Shown: positions 7,292 through 18,770, counted from the first letter of the stretch. The stretch: 58,200 nucleotides of DNA from Sphingobium phenoxybenzoativorans (GCF_001757355.1 NZ_MINO01000022.1:1-58200), one strand, 5' to 3'. Numbers and translations are program-made. Notes: generated by a model from the sequence alone, not told the origin.

Positions 7292-9187
7292 GTGTTCCTG
7301 GGTGACCCGTCGTTGCTGCGCTTTCAAAACGAAATTCTACGGATGATCGCGAACGGTGAGCCGCTCTTCGACACGATGCGGCAACTTTGCTTGCGGGTCG
7401 AAAAGACATGGCCCGGTGTGCTCTGTTCGGTGTTCGCCATCGATCGAACGGGCATGATGCGGCCGTTAGCGGCACCGAGCTTCCCGGAGGCCTACAGCCA
7501 GGCGCATGACGGGGTTGCGATCGGCGCCGACACCGATGTACCCGGGAGAGCCGCGTCTTTACGCCAGCCAGTGCTCCTGGAGGATCTCGCGTCCGACCCT
7601 CGCGCCTCCCATAGTGCGGCGATCGTTCACGGGCTTGGTGTATCGGCGTGTTGGTCACTGCCTGTGCTTGGGGCGGCAGGCGACACGCTAGCGGTGATGA
7701 ACCTCTATTTTCACGGTGCGCGTCAGGTCGCAGATGTCGAGCGAGAGGTGGCTGAAGCTTGCGTGGAACTCTGCGAGACGGCCTTCCGCAGACACGAGAG
7801 TACGCTCGATCGGGACCGTCGAGCGAATGTCGATGCACTGACGGGCTTGGCCAACAGGGCAGCCTATAACGGCGCGATGACTCAGCTTCGCTGCGACGAT
7901 GTCGGGTCGTGGGCACTGTTCATCATCGACCTCGACAACCTCAAGATCGTCAACGACACGTTCGGCCATCTGGCGGGCGACGCTCTGATCCGTGCCGCGT
8001 CGGCGCGTATCGCTCGCGCGATGGCGCCGGACGTCACCTATCGGATAGGAGGCGACGAATTCGCGGTCATCCTCCAGCAGCCGGCAAATGTCGCCGACCT
8101 GAATGCTGCGGCCGAACGCGTCTTCGACGAGCTCGAGGTGGCGGCGGACTGCGACGGACACACCGTTGTACCTCGCGCGACCATCGGCGGCGCGACGTTG
8201 AGCAAGACCGAACGCACAGCGACGAGCGTCGGAGAAGCGGCCGACTTCGCGCTCTACCATGCGAAGGAGACGGGCCGTGGCGGCTTCGTTCGCTACTGGC
8301 CTGGCATCGGCTCACGGATTACGAGCCGGCGCGCCGCGATCCGGGATGTCTCGGAAGCCTCGGCCGAGGATCGTATCGAGGCGCACTACCAGCCGATCCT
8401 GAGGCTGGACACCGGCCTCATCGTGGGGCTCGAAGCCCTGTGCCGACTGCGATCGCGAAGCGGCGATCTTCTTCCTGCCGGCTCTTTCCACGAAGCAACG
8501 ACTGACGCTCATGTCGCCTCCGAGTTGACGGCCCGCATGATGGCGATCGTCGCTGACGACATAGGTCATTGGCAAAACGCGGGATTGCTCGTCGAACAGG
8601 TCAGCCTGAACGTGTCGACAGCGGATTTCTACACAGGCAGCCTCGCCAAGAAGGTCTCCGAGACCTTCTCCAAAGCCGGCATCGGGCTGAACAAGATCGT
8701 GTTGGAGATAAGCGAGGACGTCTATCTCGGGCGGAATGATCGCGTCGTAGCGCGGGAGATCGAAGTGTTGCGTGCGGCCGGGGTGCGCGTAGCCCTCGAC
8801 GACTTCGGCACGGGCTACGCCTCGCTGACGCATCTGGTGAACGTGCCGGTCGATATCATCAAGATCGACCGGGCATTCGTCGCCCGGCTGTGGCCTGACG
8901 ATCCGAGCACCATCATCGTGGAAGGGCTAATCGAGATCGCCCGCCGTCTCGGCGTCGCCGTGGTCGCGGTAGGCATCGAGACCGAGGTTCAGGCGAGTCA
9001 GCTTTGGGCGATGGGCTGTGGGCTTGGTCAGGGCTACGCATTCGCATACCCCGCCGATCGCGATGCGACGGGCACGTTGCTCTACCGGCATGCAGCGTCC
9101 GGCGTTGGAACCATGCCGCTCTATGCCGCTCGGCAATCGTCCGGTCTGGCTGAGCTTGTCTCAAGGCGCCGCCTTTCAACGAGATGA
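7292..9187 (+). CDS. GAF-GGDEF-EAL cyclic-di-GMP turnover protein
   Basis: A soluble 631-residue protein with a GTG start. Residues about 10-170 look like a GAF sensor. A GGDEF domain follows with an intact RIGGDEF motif at about 250, and an EAL domain begins near 375 (GLEALCRL). The EAL domain keeps NVS, EISED and the ALDDFGTGY loop, but the usual AEGVE motif reads AVGIE at about residue 560, losing one conserved acidic residue. Phosphodiesterase activity may therefore be weakened. No transmembrane segments are visible. It stands alone on the plus strand between the element backbone and the defence genes, and may alter motility or attachment of the host. The domain call is firm; net activity is unknown. 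Confidence 0.88.
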   Translation: MFLGDPSLLRFQNEILRMIANGEPLFDTMRQLCLRVEKTWPGVLCSVFAIDRTGMMRPLAAPSFPEAYSQAHDGVAIGADTDVPGRAASLRQPVLLEDLASDPRASHSAAIVHGLGVSACWSLPVLGAAGDTLAVMNLYFHGARQVADVEREVAEACVELCETAFRRHESTLDRDRRANVDALTGLANRAAYNGAMTQLRCDDVGSWALFIIDLDNLKIVNDTFGHLAGDALIRAASARIARAMAPDVTYRIGGDEFAVILQQPANVADLNAAAERVFDELEVAADCDGHTVVPRATIGGATLSKTERTATSVGEAADFALYHAKETGRGGFVRYWPGIGSRITSRRAAIRDVSEASAEDRIEAHYQPILRLDTGLIVGLEALCRLRSRSGDLLPAGSFHEATTDAHVASELTARMMAIVADDIGHWQNAGLLVEQVSLNVSTADFYTGSLAKKVSETFSKAGIGLNKIVLEISEDVYLGRNDRVVAREIEVLRAAGVRVALDDFGTGYASLTHLVNVPVDIIKIDRAFVARLWPDDPSTIIVEGLIEIARRLGVAVVAVGIETEVQASQLWAMGCGLGQGYAFAYPADRDATGTLLYRHAASGVGTMPLYAARQSSGLAELVSRRRLSTR

Positions 9188-9576
9188 GCGGCCCTTGGTG
9201 GCAACGTCCTCACCGGTCGTTCCAACTAGCCGCTAGGGCGCCCAGAGGTTGCCATTGAGGCATAGCTCGCAACGTAGCCACTTTTAATCTAAGCAAGCAC
9301 AATCAAGTATGTGCGACGTCGGCAAAATGATTAGTCTTGAGCTTGACCCGCGATAGACCGCGCGGGCTATTCTGGCTCGGGGGTTGATCCTTTGAAATCG
9401 GTTTTCTGCTGGTGCCCGGAGGGGGCGTGTCGTTTACCCTACGGGCGGATGGGTTTGGACAGTATTGCGGTGTCATCTTGTGACACCAACGTTCCGTTCG
9501 AACTTGCGACACTCGACATTCATACGAGGATGCCCAATCGAGAAGAGCCTGATCCGGGCCGCGCAAGAGAGGTTCG
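9188..9576. other. 389-bp intergenic region upstream of the DUF6361 operon
   Basis: No convincing gene is seen; the short open frames here lack start signals and coding character. The region is less GC-rich than its flanks around 9270-9330. It holds one perfect inverted repeat at 9469-9487 and a ribosome-binding purine run (AGAGAGG) just before the ATG at 9577. It probably contains the promoter of the three-gene operon. Confidence 0.5.
9469..9487 (+). promoter_or_regulatory. Candidate operator palindrome
   Basis: Perfect arms GGTGTCA (9469-9475) and TGACACC (9481-9487) are separated by five bases, about 90 bp before the first gene of the DUF6361-PLD-helicase operon. The size and spacing suit a dimeric regulator. 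No regulator gene is adjacent, so the binding protein is unknown. Confidence 0.4.
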
Positions 9577-10767
9577 ATGACCGGTACGCCCGCTATCGGA
9601 TGGTTCATGCTCTCAGAGGCCGATCGAGATGCGGCTCACCGATTTCTGTCGAAGCTCTCGTCGGACGGGACGCGCGACGAGCTCGGCTTTGCACCAATCC
9701 ACTTCGCGTTCGCCGACCGCTTCTTCCCAGGCACTTCGGTCCAGCATCAGCAACTGCGCTATGTATTCTTTGTCGCCTGGGCGTATCAGGAGCTATTGGC
9801 CAATAGCGACGGCGGTCGTTTCGACCGCGACCGGCTCTTCGAGGTAGAGCGCCGTTACTCTCTTCGATTGATGGAGGGTGTTCCGCAGCTACAGAACTCA
9901 GGCATCTCGGGATGGATGAAGTATCAGGCACGGGAGCGCCCGGTTGTTCGCGCGAGCACGATCTACTGGACCGCCCTCCGCTCCTGGCAGATCGCAACTC
10001 CTATCGCGGGCATGGACTACGCCCCGACCGAATCGCAGCTGCAGGCCGCTTGGCCAAGGCTTATCACGCGAGACGACAGCGACGCGCTGAGGGCATCGGT
10101 CACCGATCTATTCGAAGACATCCCGCGCGCGCCTGAGGGTTGGCGGCACAAGTCCGGCGCTCTCGATTTCGAACTCCGTGGCGTGGAGGCGGAGTACATC
10201 CGTCGGAAATGGCGGCAGGCCGGTCCAGGTGGGACGCGTCCACTGCTCAGCCGCCTCGCAGAAGCCGGCGTGTGCACTGTATCGCTTTGGTCGCGGAAGG
10301 TTCAGGACGTGGCCTCTACCGAGGAGCGGGATCTGCTCGCGCTGGCACGGAGGGCGGCGTCGATCGCCTGTATTGCGCGTGCAGCCTATGCCGCACTCGT
10401 CGAGGCGAAGCGCAACGTGGACCTGGAAATTGACGAACGGCTCCATTCCGACGCGCTGCCTGAGCTCATTGCGCAGCATGGCGAGGCCGCACTGGAGACC
10501 AACCTCGACGCCCTGCGCGCGGCCACCCGCATGGATGGCAACCTCACGCGCTTCGTGCAGGAGGTGCTCGAATGGGTTCGCTCCGGTAGGAAGTTGGACG
10601 GCATCTCCCGTGCCCTCGAGACCCGCGAGCGCGAGCTGAAGCGGGAGCGGGCGTACCTGCTGAACGCTAAGCGGCGCGTGGACTGGCGCAAGGACGTCGC
10701 AGCACCGCTCGACTATCGGTGGCCCGTGGTGCGGGAGATGATCATCCGCGTCGGAGTGGGCGTATGA
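9577..10767 (+). CDS. DUF6361 protein, first gene of a PLD/helicase defence-like operon
   Basis: A 396-residue protein. The opening IGWFMLSEADRD, the GTRDELGF phrase and AFADRFFPGTS match the signature I know for DUF6361 (GW...S, GTxDELG, FFPGTS). The C-terminal third is charged and helical. Its biochemical role is unknown. It overlaps the next gene by ATGA at 10764, and the three genes are continuously coupled. Proteins of this family co-occur with phospholipase-D-like proteins and helicases, and the trio resembles the Azaca antiphage system (ZacABC) as I remember it; I could not check that. Confidence 0.8.
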   Translation: MTGTPAIGWFMLSEADRDAAHRFLSKLSSDGTRDELGFAPIHFAFADRFFPGTSVQHQQLRYVFFVAWAYQELLANSDGGRFDRDRLFEVERRYSLRLMEGVPQLQNSGISGWMKYQARERPVVRASTIYWTALRSWQIATPIAGMDYAPTESQLQAAWPRLITRDDSDALRASVTDLFEDIPRAPEGWRHKSGALDFELRGVEAEYIRRKWRQAGPGGTRPLLSRLAEAGVCTVSLWSRKVQDVASTEERDLLALARRAASIACIARAAYAALVEAKRNVDLEIDERLHSDALPELIAQHGEAALETNLDALRAATRMDGNLTRFVQEVLEWVRSGRKLDGISRALETRERELKRERAYLLNAKRRVDWRKDVAAPLDYRWPVVREMIIRVGVGV

Positions 10768-12563
10768 GTTTCGACCCGGGCAGCCGCATCTCGGTTTTTG
10801 GCGCACTGCGGCCCTACGCTGGGCAATTCGTCTCGCGAGCGGTCGTCGCCACCTACTCGCTCGACCTTATCGCACTACTCGGACTCGTCCTTGCGCTTGG
10901 CGGAGATGCTGAGGCCGAGTTCGAGAGCTCCCCGCTCGGTCTCGTGAAGGCCTTCGACTGCGTGCGCGGCAAGCTCCGCGTGCTGCATCAGGTCGGTCGC
11001 ATAATCGCACCCCGAGCGCACAGGTCGATCCTGCCTCTGCTCGACACGATGATTGAGGCGATCCCGGCCAACGAGCGCCGCCAGAGCTGGCATCCAAAAG
11101 TCGCCCTCGTTCGATACGATGGCGATCCCGTCCAGTGGCGATTCTGGATCGGCAGCCGGAACTTGACTGGCTCGCGAGACCTAGACGCCGGCCTTCTCGT
11201 TACGTCCTCGCACGATAAGGCGGCGCGTTTGGTTCCGGACATCGCCGAACTGGCGCGTGGCCTTCTGGTCGAAGGCCAATTCACTGCGACTGAACTCAAC
11301 GAGCTGCGCACTGCGCGCTGGCTCGCTCCTGCCGGTACGGCCATTCGGCGATTGCTGTGGCGCAGGCCGGGTGGAGACACGTCCTTCATCTCCGCGCCGT
11401 TGCTGGGTGGGGCGGAGACGGCCAGCGCGGTCAGCCCCTTCATCGATGTGACCGGACTGCGAGAGGTGCTACGCGCGGGCGCCCCCTCCGTTACCCTGCT
11501 GACGAATGACGTGTCGGCTGGCAGCTGTGCGCCGATATCCGGGATCGTCTTTCGGACAGGTGCGGCGCCGGAGCCGGAAACGACTGTCTCAGTAGACCAG
11601 CAGACCGACGACAGGACCGCTGAGTTTATCGAGCCGCTACCGGCGGGTGTTCACGCCAAGATGATCGCCGTCAGCAAGGGGAAGCGGTCGGCCATCATGC
11701 TCGGCAGCGCCAACCTGACGAAGCGCGGATTGCTTGGTCCAAACGCCGAGGCTGTCGCCATCCTCGACGTCATGGACACGGCGCTAGCCAGCTCGCTTCA
11801 TAGCTTCGTGCAATCTGGCTTTGAGTTCGACTATTCCCGAGTAGACGAGGATCTCGCGAGGCTTGAGGAAAGCCAGCGGCAGCTGGATGAGCGGATCGCT
11901 CTCCTCCTCGAATGCGAGCTCGCCCTTGAATACGAGGACGGCGGACTGATGCTTACAGTCGGCGAGGGAGCGGACGCCGCACTCGCGACCGCGCGGTTCG
12001 AGGCAGCACCGTTCCTCGAACCCGACGCCTGGGTCTGGATCGAGACAGGTATGCGAAAGGTCCGACTTCTGCGCGGGAATGTCGTGCCGAGCGAACGGAC
12101 GTCGCTCGTCTCGTTCCGTGCGACCAGCCTAACGGACAGGACGATCCAACGATGCTGGGTGCTCTCGCTGCCAGTTACCGGTCTCGACCACGACCGGCGC
12201 GACCTCGCGCTCCTGACCCGATACGTTGGGGCCAGCAGGTTCCGGGATTGGCTGCGCTCGCAACTCGACGGTCTCGACGGCACGGCAGGGGAAAGGTGGT
12301 CCGACCGGCTGCATAATACCCATGAGCGCGAGCCCTCTAACGTGCCCGAGATGTTCACGCTTGAGACGATGCTGTCCGCCTGGGCCCGCGATCCTCGAGG
12401 CTTCGAGCGACGTACCGCCGGCATGATGGCGATGCTCGACTCATTTCGCGAGACCTTCGAGGAACTGCCCGACGAGGAGGAGAGGCGCGCTGCTCTCGCG
12501 GACCTGTCCGAGGTGCGGCCTTTCCTGCAGGCCGTCCACGACGCCATCCACCGGGACGTCTGA
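10764..12563 (+). CDS. Phospholipase-D-like (two HKD motifs) protein of the DUF6361 operon
   Basis: A 599-residue protein with two PLD-type half sites: HPK near residue 111 followed by GSRNLTGSRDLDAG, and HAK near residue 296 followed by GSANLTKRGLLGPNAE. Both H-x-K and both G-S-x-N elements are present, so a nuclease or phosphodiesterase fold is likely to be active. The C-terminal 250 residues are helical without a recognised domain. The gene starts inside the DUF6361 stop (ATGA) and its stop overlaps the helicase start (TGATG). PLD-like subunits act as nucleases in DISARM and related systems; the same role here is inference. Confidence 0.82.
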   Translation: MSFDPGSRISVFGALRPYAGQFVSRAVVATYSLDLIALLGLVLALGGDAEAEFESSPLGLVKAFDCVRGKLRVLHQVGRIIAPRAHRSILPLLDTMIEAIPANERRQSWHPKVALVRYDGDPVQWRFWIGSRNLTGSRDLDAGLLVTSSHDKAARLVPDIAELARGLLVEGQFTATELNELRTARWLAPAGTAIRRLLWRRPGGDTSFISAPLLGGAETASAVSPFIDVTGLREVLRAGAPSVTLLTNDVSAGSCAPISGIVFRTGAAPEPETTVSVDQQTDDRTAEFIEPLPAGVHAKMIAVSKGKRSAIMLGSANLTKRGLLGPNAEAVAILDVMDTALASSLHSFVQSGFEFDYSRVDEDLARLEESQRQLDERIALLLECELALEYEDGGLMLTVGEGADAALATARFEAAPFLEPDAWVWIETGMRKVRLLRGNVVPSERTSLVSFRATSLTDRTIQRCWVLSLPVTGLDHDRRDLALLTRYVGASRFRDWLRSQLDGLDGTAGERWSDRLHNTHEREPSNVPEMFTLETMLSAWARDPRGFERRTAGMMAMLDSFRETFEELPDEEERRAALADLSEVRPFLQAVHDAIHRDV

Positions 12564-15526
12564 TGGAGCTCGCACCGTTTCAGTCCCGCACCGTCGAAGT
12601 GGCAAGCGAGGTTCTTAAGGCAAACGGCCCGCGTCGCTTCCTCGTCGCCGACGAGGTCGGGCTGGGCAAGACCGTCATTGCCCGGACGATCGCCCAGCGG
12701 CTGCGGGCGGGACGCAGACGACTGAACGTGATGTACCTCTGTCCGAGCCTCGAGATTGCCGGTCAAAACCGCCCGAAGTTTGTCTCGCTGACTGGGATCG
12801 ACCCCGATGAATACGATCCCGGTGGAGATCGTCTCGCGCTGGTCCCCGGCTGGCTGCCCGAGGAGGGGAATGGATTCCGGGTGTTCACCTTCACCCCGGA
12901 AACGAGCTTGCCCGGATGGAAGCCGGGCCCGAGGACCGGCCGGAAGACGGAGCGCGAACTGATACGCTCGGCGCTGGAACGGTTCCCTGCATTATTGTCT
13001 GCTGTGAAACGGCTCGACCGCGAGCGAGCCGCGGGAGGACGGCGATTGCTCGCCGACCGCGGCGACCTTAAGGGCTTCACCGCAATTGAGATCGAGCGGG
13101 CAATGCGGGACATCTTCGACTGCCAGTCGGGGAGCATCGAGAAAGCCGCGTTGAAATGGCTCGAGCGCGATGACGTGGATGTCGTCGAGTTCGTCGGCCG
13201 CTTCAGATCGGTCCTCGCGCTGGCAGCGCTGCGCCTCAAGAAGGTGAAGCCCGACCTTGTCGTTCTCGACGAGTTCCACCGATATGCGGATTTGATCGTT
13301 CCGAAGGCCGAGACTTCGAACGTTCGGCTAAAACAGGAACGAGCGCGTATCCACCGGCTCCTCGTGGAGGCGCTTCTCGGCGGCGACGAGAGACCGGCGG
13401 TGCTTCTGCTCTCCGCAACACCATACAGGCTGCGACGCCTTGGCGGCGACGATATCCATGAGGTCGACCACTACCGATCGCTCATCGATCTTGCCGGCTT
13501 CCTCGCTGACGACGAAGGATGCCGGGCCGCCGTCGAGGAGGCAATGCGTGACTACCGCCGTGCCTTGAAGACGATCGGGACGGGGGACGCAATCCGCGCG
13601 TCGGTCCTGCGCGCCAAGGAGAGACTTGAGGCGCTCCTCCGGCCTTTGATGGCGCGGACGGAGCGCGCCTTGGTGCACAAGGAGGACCTGTTCGACCGCG
13701 ATAACCCGCAGGTCTCCGTTGAGACTCAGGACCTCGTTGTGTTCAAGCACTTCGCTGAGACTGCCGGCGCGGAGTTTGCCGGCTGGGCGCCAGCGATGTG
13801 GACCTCGATCCCATACCCCGCGCAGACGATGCACGGCTACAAGATTTGGAAGTCCCTTCAGGCCGCCAAGCCCGCTCCGATCGAGGCCGGAAGCGGCAAG
13901 GGCAATCTTGCGCACCCCCAGTTGCGCCATCTCGCCCATTTGGTCGGAGATAAAGCTCATCTCTCATTACCGTGGCAGCCGCCAACTGTTGCCTGGTGGC
14001 GACTGGAGGGGCCGTGGTCAGGAAGGCGGCCGCTTCCAGGCAAGACGCTGCTTTTCAGCAGGTGGCGCGGCGCCCCGACGGCCATCTCGGCCCTGCTCTC
14101 GATCAACCTGTCCGGTGGACTGCGAAAGCCGAAGGAGAAGGCGCCAGTCGCGCTCTTGCGGCCCGGGGGCAGCGAAACTGGCGCTCTGGTCGGGCTCTTC
14201 ATGCCGTGGCCCAGCCTGCCACTCGCGATCGAACCAAGGAAGTCGAGGGGCACGACGCTTGCGAGCGTCCGGGCGGACGCCCGTCGACAGCTCGAGGTAT
14301 ATCTCCAAGCGCGGCGGATTCGCCTCGACGGGACAGAGAAGCGTCCGACCTGGATCGTCGCGGCCGGGATCGAGCGCGAGATTAACGGGACAACATACCA
14401 GAGGGTTTCATCGCTGGCCGACAGGGTGAGCCGGGGCGCGAAGGCCAAGAACTGGTCCAGCCTGCCCAAGATCAACAGGGTCTCACCGGCGGAAGTGGCG
14501 GCGCTCAGCGACCACCTCCTGTCATCGCCGGGCTCGATCCTTGCGCGATGCCTTGTGCGCCACGATGTTCCGCAGGATCGGCCCCGCGATCGACAGCGGA
14601 CATTCGCGTTCTTATGGGAGAACCTGCGGCCTTATCTCGGCCACAGGGCCTTCGCCGACCTCATCCAGTCATCGTCCAAGAAGAAGCGTTATCCCGACGC
14701 GCTCGCGGACGCGATGCTCAGGGGCGGCTTCGAGGCGGTACTGGACGAGCAGATGTGCCTCTTATCCAGTCTGGGCGATGCCGAAGGACAGGAGATCGTC
14801 GAACAGCTTTCGGCGAGCCTGCTCGACCGTCCCGGCCTCGTGCAATTTCGCCGCGGCAGAACCAACCACCGCGTCCCAGTGCAGGCCGTGACTCCCTTCG
14901 CCGGAGGCGAACAGAGCCGCGGCGGAAAGAAGGGAATAAAGCGCCTTCGCAGCAACACCCTTCGCCGCGCGTTCAACTCGCCTTTCTGGCCGCACATGCT
15001 CTGCACCACCTCGATCGGCCAAGAGGGATTGGACTTCCATCTCTGGTGCAGCCGGATCGTTCATTGGGACCTCCCGGGCGATCCGGTCGACTTCGAGCAG
15101 CGCGAGGGCCGCATCGCTCGCTACGGGAGTCTCGCGGTCCGGCGCTCGCTGGCGCGTGAGCATGGCGCGCAATCGCTCGCTGCCGCCCGTGGCTCGAGCC
15201 CGTTCGGCGAGTTGATCTCTCTCGCCAAGAGGGTCGATAGCGACCGCACGGGGCTCGAGCGGTGGTGGCTTCCAGTCGAAGGCCGCCCGACCAGCGTCAG
15301 CTTTGACTGGCGGTTCAGCCACCGAGCGGCCCGACGGGACCGCATGCTCGAGGACCTGCTCTACTACCGGCTCGCGTTGGGACAGCCAGATCCCAAGGCC
15401 TTCGTCGCGATGCTTCGCCGCGTCGGAGCTGACGAGACCGGAGCGCGGGAACTCGCGATCGACCTCTCGGCTATCTCGCGTGCCTCTGCAGCGGTCGTTA
15501 CCGAAAGTCTCTCGTCTTTACCTTGA
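12563..15526 (+). CDS. SF2/SNF2-like helicase of the DUF6361 operon
   Basis: A 987-residue protein. Motif I is ADEVGLGKT at residues 29-37, the DEAH-box position reads DEFH near 236, and motif III is LLSATPYRL near 280. The C-terminal RecA-like lobe has [12 protein letters not shown] and an arginine-finger motif [10 protein letters not shown] at about 845-855. The two lobes are separated by an unusually long insert of over 450 residues. The architecture is that of a RapA/DISARM-type translocase rather than a replicative helicase. The last 29 bp overlap the 3' end of the convergent dnaE2 gene. Together with the preceding two genes it forms a coupled operon. Confidence 0.85.
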   Translation: MELAPFQSRTVEVASEVLKANGPRRFLVADEVGLGKTVIARTIAQRLRAGRRRLNVMYLCPSLEIAGQNRPKFVSLTGIDPDEYDPGGDRLALVPGWLPEEGNGFRVFTFTPETSLPGWKPGPRTGRKTERELIRSALERFPALLSAVKRLDRERAAGGRRLLADRGDLKGFTAIEIERAMRDIFDCQSGSIEKAALKWLERDDVDVVEFVGRFRSVLALAALRLKKVKPDLVVLDEFHRYADLIVPKAETSNVRLKQERARIHRLLVEALLGGDERPAVLLLSATPYRLRRLGGDDIHEVDHYRSLIDLAGFLADDEGCRAAVEEAMRDYRRALKTIGTGDAIRASVLRAKERLEALLRPLMARTERALVHKEDLFDRDNPQVSVETQDLVVFKHFAETAGAEFAGWAPAMWTSIPYPAQTMHGYKIWKSLQAAKPAPIEAGSGKGNLAHPQLRHLAHLVGDKAHLSLPWQPPTVAWWRLEGPWSGRRPLPGKTLLFSRWRGAPTAISALLSINLSGGLRKPKEKAPVALLRPGGSETGALVGLFMPWPSLPLAIEPRKSRGTTLASVRADARRQLEVYLQARRIRLDGTEKRPTWIVAAGIEREINGTTYQRVSSLADRVSRGAKAKNWSSLPKINRVSPAEVAALSDHLLSSPGSILARCLVRHDVPQDRPRDRQRTFAFLWENLRPYLGHRAFADLIQSSSKKKRYPDALADAMLRGGFEAVLDEQMCLLSSLGDAEGQEIVEQLSASLLDRPGLVQFRRGRTNHRVPVQAVTPFAGGEQSRGGKKGIKRLRSNTLRRAFNSPFWPHMLCTTSIGQEGLDFHLWCSRIVHWDLPGDPVDFEQREGRIARYGSLAVRRSLAREHGAQSLAAARGSSPFGELISLAKRVDSDRTGLERWWLPVEGRPTSVSFDWRFSHRAARRDRMLEDLLYYRLALGQPDPKAFVAMLRRVGADETGARELAIDLSAISRASAAVVTESLSSLP

Positions 15527-18500
15527 TCGTGTCCAAGTGGAGGTCTGGGATGAAAATGTCGCGCGGCCGAACGGTCCGGGGCGGCAAGTCACGTGGATCG
15601 GGCGTCGGCGAGCCATGGTGAAACTCGTCGCCGCGACCATGCGGTAACGGGAAGGCGGTCTGTCGATCGCCGACGCTCGCCAGATCGGCGGAGAGGTCCG
15701 TGAGCCGCTGGGCGACGAGATGGACCACTTCACCCTCGCGCTGGACGCGACCGCGAACCGCGATCATACCTGCGGACAGGATCGTGCGACGGTTCTGCTC
15801 GAAGACCTTAGGCCAAACCACGAGGTTCGCGATGCCGCTTTCGTCTTCCAGCGTTATGAACATGACGCCCTTGGCAGACCCTGGCCGCTGTCGGACCAGC
15901 ACGATGCCGGCCGCTTCGAGCCACCGGCCGTCACGCGCCTCCATAGCTTCGAGGCAGGTGACCATTCGGCGCCGCCGCAGGTCTTGCCGGAGGAAGGATA
16001 CGGGGTGATCCCGTAGAGACAGGCTGACGTGGCGGTAGTCTTCGACGACATCGCCACCGGCCGTCATGGGTCGGAGGACGATGGCCGGTTCGGCAACCTC
16101 GGGCACGATTTCCGCTTCGCGGGCCGAGGCCGCAGCAAAGAGCGGCAATGGCTCATCCCGAAGTGCTTTGATCGCCCAGAGCGCTTCCCGACGAGCAAGA
16201 CCAAAGGGCGGCCGGAAACCGTCCGCCTCAGCGATCTGCGTCAACGCGCCCACAGGCACGCCAGCTCGGCGCCAGAGATCGTCCACCGACATGAAGGGAT
16301 GTCCCGCCCGGGCAGCGACGATCGCTGCGCCATGGGCGTTCGCCAGACCCTTGACCATGCGCAGGCCGAGCCGAACAGCAAATCGGCCGTCATCATCGAT
16401 CGGCTCGAGCGTGCAGTCCCAACGGGACGCATTGGCGCACACCGGTCGCACCTCGATGCCATGATCTCGCGCATCACGCACGGTCTGGGCCGGCGCGTAG
16501 AACCCCATGGGCTGGCTGTTCAGGAGCGCTGCGCAGAAAACGTCGGGGTGCCAGCACTTCAGCCAGGCCGACGCGTAGGCGATAAGCGCAAAAGAGGCTG
16601 CGTGGCTTTCCGGAAAGCCGTAAGAGCCGAAGCCTTCGAGCTGCTTGAAGGTCTGCTCGGCGAAGGCAGCGTCGTAGCCATTGGCCACCATGCCGGCGAT
16701 CAGCTTGTCCCGGAAATGCGATACACCCCCGGTGAACTTGAAGGTCGCCATCGACTTGCGCAGCATGTCGGCTTCCCCGGGCGTGAACCCGGCGCATTCG
16801 ATCGCGACGCGCATCGCCTGCTCCTGGAACAGGGGAACGCCGAGCGTCTTGCCCAGAACCTTCTCGAGCTCTGGCTTCGGATAATGGACGGGCTCCAGCC
16901 CCTCCCGGCGCCGAAGATAGGGGTGAACCATGTCGCCTTGAATCGGCCCAGGCCGGACGATGGCGACCTGAACGACAAGGTCATAATAGGTACGCGGTTT
17001 AAGGCGCGGCAGCATGGACATCTGCGCACGGCTTTCGATCTGGAAGGTGCCGAGCGTATCGGCCTTCCGGATCATCGCATAGGTGCGAGGATCCTCGGCC
17101 GGGATGGTAGCCAGATCGAGGTTTACGCCCTTGTGCTCGGCGAGCAGATCGAGCCCTTTCTTCATGCAAGTCAACATGCCGAGCGCCAGGACGTCGACCT
17201 TCATGAACTTGAGAGCGTCGATATCATCCTTGTCCCATTCGATGACCTGGCGATCGACCATCGACGCGGGCTCGATCGGCACGAGATCGTCGAGGCGGTC
17301 ATGGGTGAGCACGAAGCCGCCAGGGTGCTGGCTGAGGTGGCGGGGAGCGCCCATCAGCTGTCGGGCAAGGTCGAGCGTCATCCGAAGGCGCCGGTCGGCG
17401 AGGTTGAGGTTCAACTCCTCGACGTGACGCTTCTCGACGCCTTCCTCTGACCACGCCCACACCTGCGACGACAGCGTGCCGATCAGGTCTTCGGGCAGGC
17501 CGAGCGCCTTGCCGACGTCCCTCAGCGCGCCCTTGGTGCGATACCGGATGACGGTCGAGCACAGCGCGGCATGCTCTCGGCCGTAGGTCTCGAACACCCA
17601 CTGCATGACGATCTCGCGCCGCTCATGCTCGAAATCGACGTCGATGTCGGGCGGCTCGCGCCGTTCCTCGGAGATGAATCGCTCGAACAGCAGGTCATTG
17701 CGGCCTGGATCGATCGAGGTGATGCCAAGAACGTAACAGACGGCGGAGTTGGCGGCCGATCCGCGACCCTGACACAGAATGTCCTTCGACCGTGCGAAGC
17801 GAACGATGGAATTCACGGTCAGGAAATAAGGCGCGTAGTCCAGCTTCTCGATCAACCGCAACTCATGCTGGAGGGCGGCGGTCACGCTCTCGGGTACGCC
17901 TTCGGGATAGCGTTCAGCCGCCCCTTCCCAGGTGAGCTTCGCCAACGTCTGCTGGGGCGTGAGTGCGGGATCGTCGCGCTCTTCCGGATACTGGTAGGCA
18001 AGCTCGTCGAGGCTGAAGCGGCAGCGGTGCGCGATCTGCAGCGTCCGGGCAAGGGCCTCGGGATAGCGGCTGAACAGACGATGCATTTCGTCCGGCGGCT
18101 TGATGTAGCGGTCGGCGTGTCGCTCTCGCCGATCGCCAAGCGTATCGATCGTGACGTTGTGGCGGATGCATGTGACGACATCCTGCAGGATCCGCCGGGC
18201 CGGCTCGTGGAAGAGGACGTCGTTCGTCACCACGGTGGGCACGCGCATCTGTGTGGCCATGTTCGAAAGCTCATGCAGTCGGAGTTGATCGTTTGGCCGG
18301 CGGCGCAAGGTGAGCGCGAGATAGGCTCTGTCGCCGAAAGCGTCCCGCAATCGCCGGAGCCGGAACGCGCACTCGTCATCCGCAAGGTCGGGAACGAGCG
18401 CGACGATCAGGCCATCGCCGTAGGCAACGAGATCAGGCCATTCGAGAATGCACCTGGCCTTGCCGCCTCGTTTCTTACCGAGGGAAAGAAGCCGGCAGAG

Positions 18501-18770
18501 GCGCGAATAAGCGGGTCGATCCGCTGGATAGACCAGCACGGATGTCCCATCGGCGAGGTCGAGCCGGCAACCGACAATCAGGCGAACGCCGGTCGTCTTG
18601 GCCGCTTCATGAGCACGGACGACGCCGGCGAGCGAATTCCGATCGACGATGGCGACGGCCTCGATCCCAGCCAAGGCCGCTTGCGCGAACAGTTCCTCGC
18701 AGGAGGACGCGCCGCGCAAGAAGCTGAAGTGTGAGGTGACCTGCAGTTCGACGTAGCGAGGCGACGTCAT
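15498..18770 (-). CDS. dnaE2: Error-prone DNA polymerase DnaE2 (ImuC)
   Basis: A 1090-residue C-family polymerase alpha subunit. The N-terminal PHP domain begins [16 protein letters not shown]. The polymerase core shows the [13 protein letters not shown] motif, and the C-terminal part has an OB-fold-like segment. The length fits DnaE2 and is shorter than replicative DnaE1. In the ImuA-ImuB-DnaE2 mutasome this subunit performs translesion synthesis and induced mutagenesis. It starts inside the imuB stop (ATGA), confirming the cassette. Its tail overlaps the convergent helicase gene by 29 bp. Location on a mobile element is notable. Confidence 0.95.
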   Translation of the reverse strand: MTSPRYVELQVTSHFSFLRGASSCEELFAQAALAGIEAVAIVDRNSLAGVVRAHEAAKTTGVRLIVGCRLDLADGTSVLVYPADRPAYSRLCRLLSLGKKRGGKARCILEWPDLVAYGDGLIVALVPDLADDECAFRLRRLRDAFGDRAYLALTLRRRPNDQLRLHELSNMATQMRVPTVVTNDVLFHEPARRILQDVVTCIRHNVTIDTLGDRRERHADRYIKPPDEMHRLFSRYPEALARTLQIAHRCRFSLDELAYQYPEERDDPALTPQQTLAKLTWEGAAERYPEGVPESVTAALQHELRLIEKLDYAPYFLTVNSIVRFARSKDILCQGRGSAANSAVCYVLGITSIDPGRNDLLFERFISEERREPPDIDVDFEHERREIVMQWVFETYGREHAALCSTVIRYRTKGALRDVGKALGLPEDLIGTLSSQVWAWSEEGVEKRHVEELNLNLADRRLRMTLDLARQLMGAPRHLSQHPGGFVLTHDRLDDLVPIEPASMVDRQVIEWDKDDIDALKFMKVDVLALGMLTCMKKGLDLLAEHKGVNLDLATIPAEDPRTYAMIRKADTLGTFQIESRAQMSMLPRLKPRTYYDLVVQVAIVRPGPIQGDMVHPYLRRREGLEPVHYPKPELEKVLGKTLGVPLFQEQAMRVAIECAGFTPGEADMLRKSMATFKFTGGVSHFRDKLIAGMVANGYDAAFAEQTFKQLEGFGSYGFPESHAASFALIAYASAWLKCWHPDVFCAALLNSQPMGFYAPAQTVRDARDHGIEVRPVCANASRWDCTLEPIDDDGRFAVRLGLRMVKGLANAHGAAIVAARAGHPFMSVDDLWRRAGVPVGALTQIAEADGFRPPFGLARREALWAIKALRDEPLPLFAAASAREAEIVPEVAEPAIVLRPMTAGGDVVEDYRHVSLSLRDHPVSFLRQDLRRRRMVTCLEAMEARDGRWLEAAGIVLVRQRPGSAKGVMFITLEDESGIANLVVWPKVFEQNRRTILSAGMIAVRGRVQREGEVVHLVAQRLTDLSADLASVGDRQTAFPLPHGRGDEFHHGSPTPDPRDLPPRTVRPRDIFIPDLHLDTIKVKTRDFR

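Noticed and set aside
16029..17450. Long plus-strand open frame opposite dnaE2
   Set aside because: The minus-strand frame encodes clear DnaE2 motifs over its whole length; the opposite frame has no credible protein signature.
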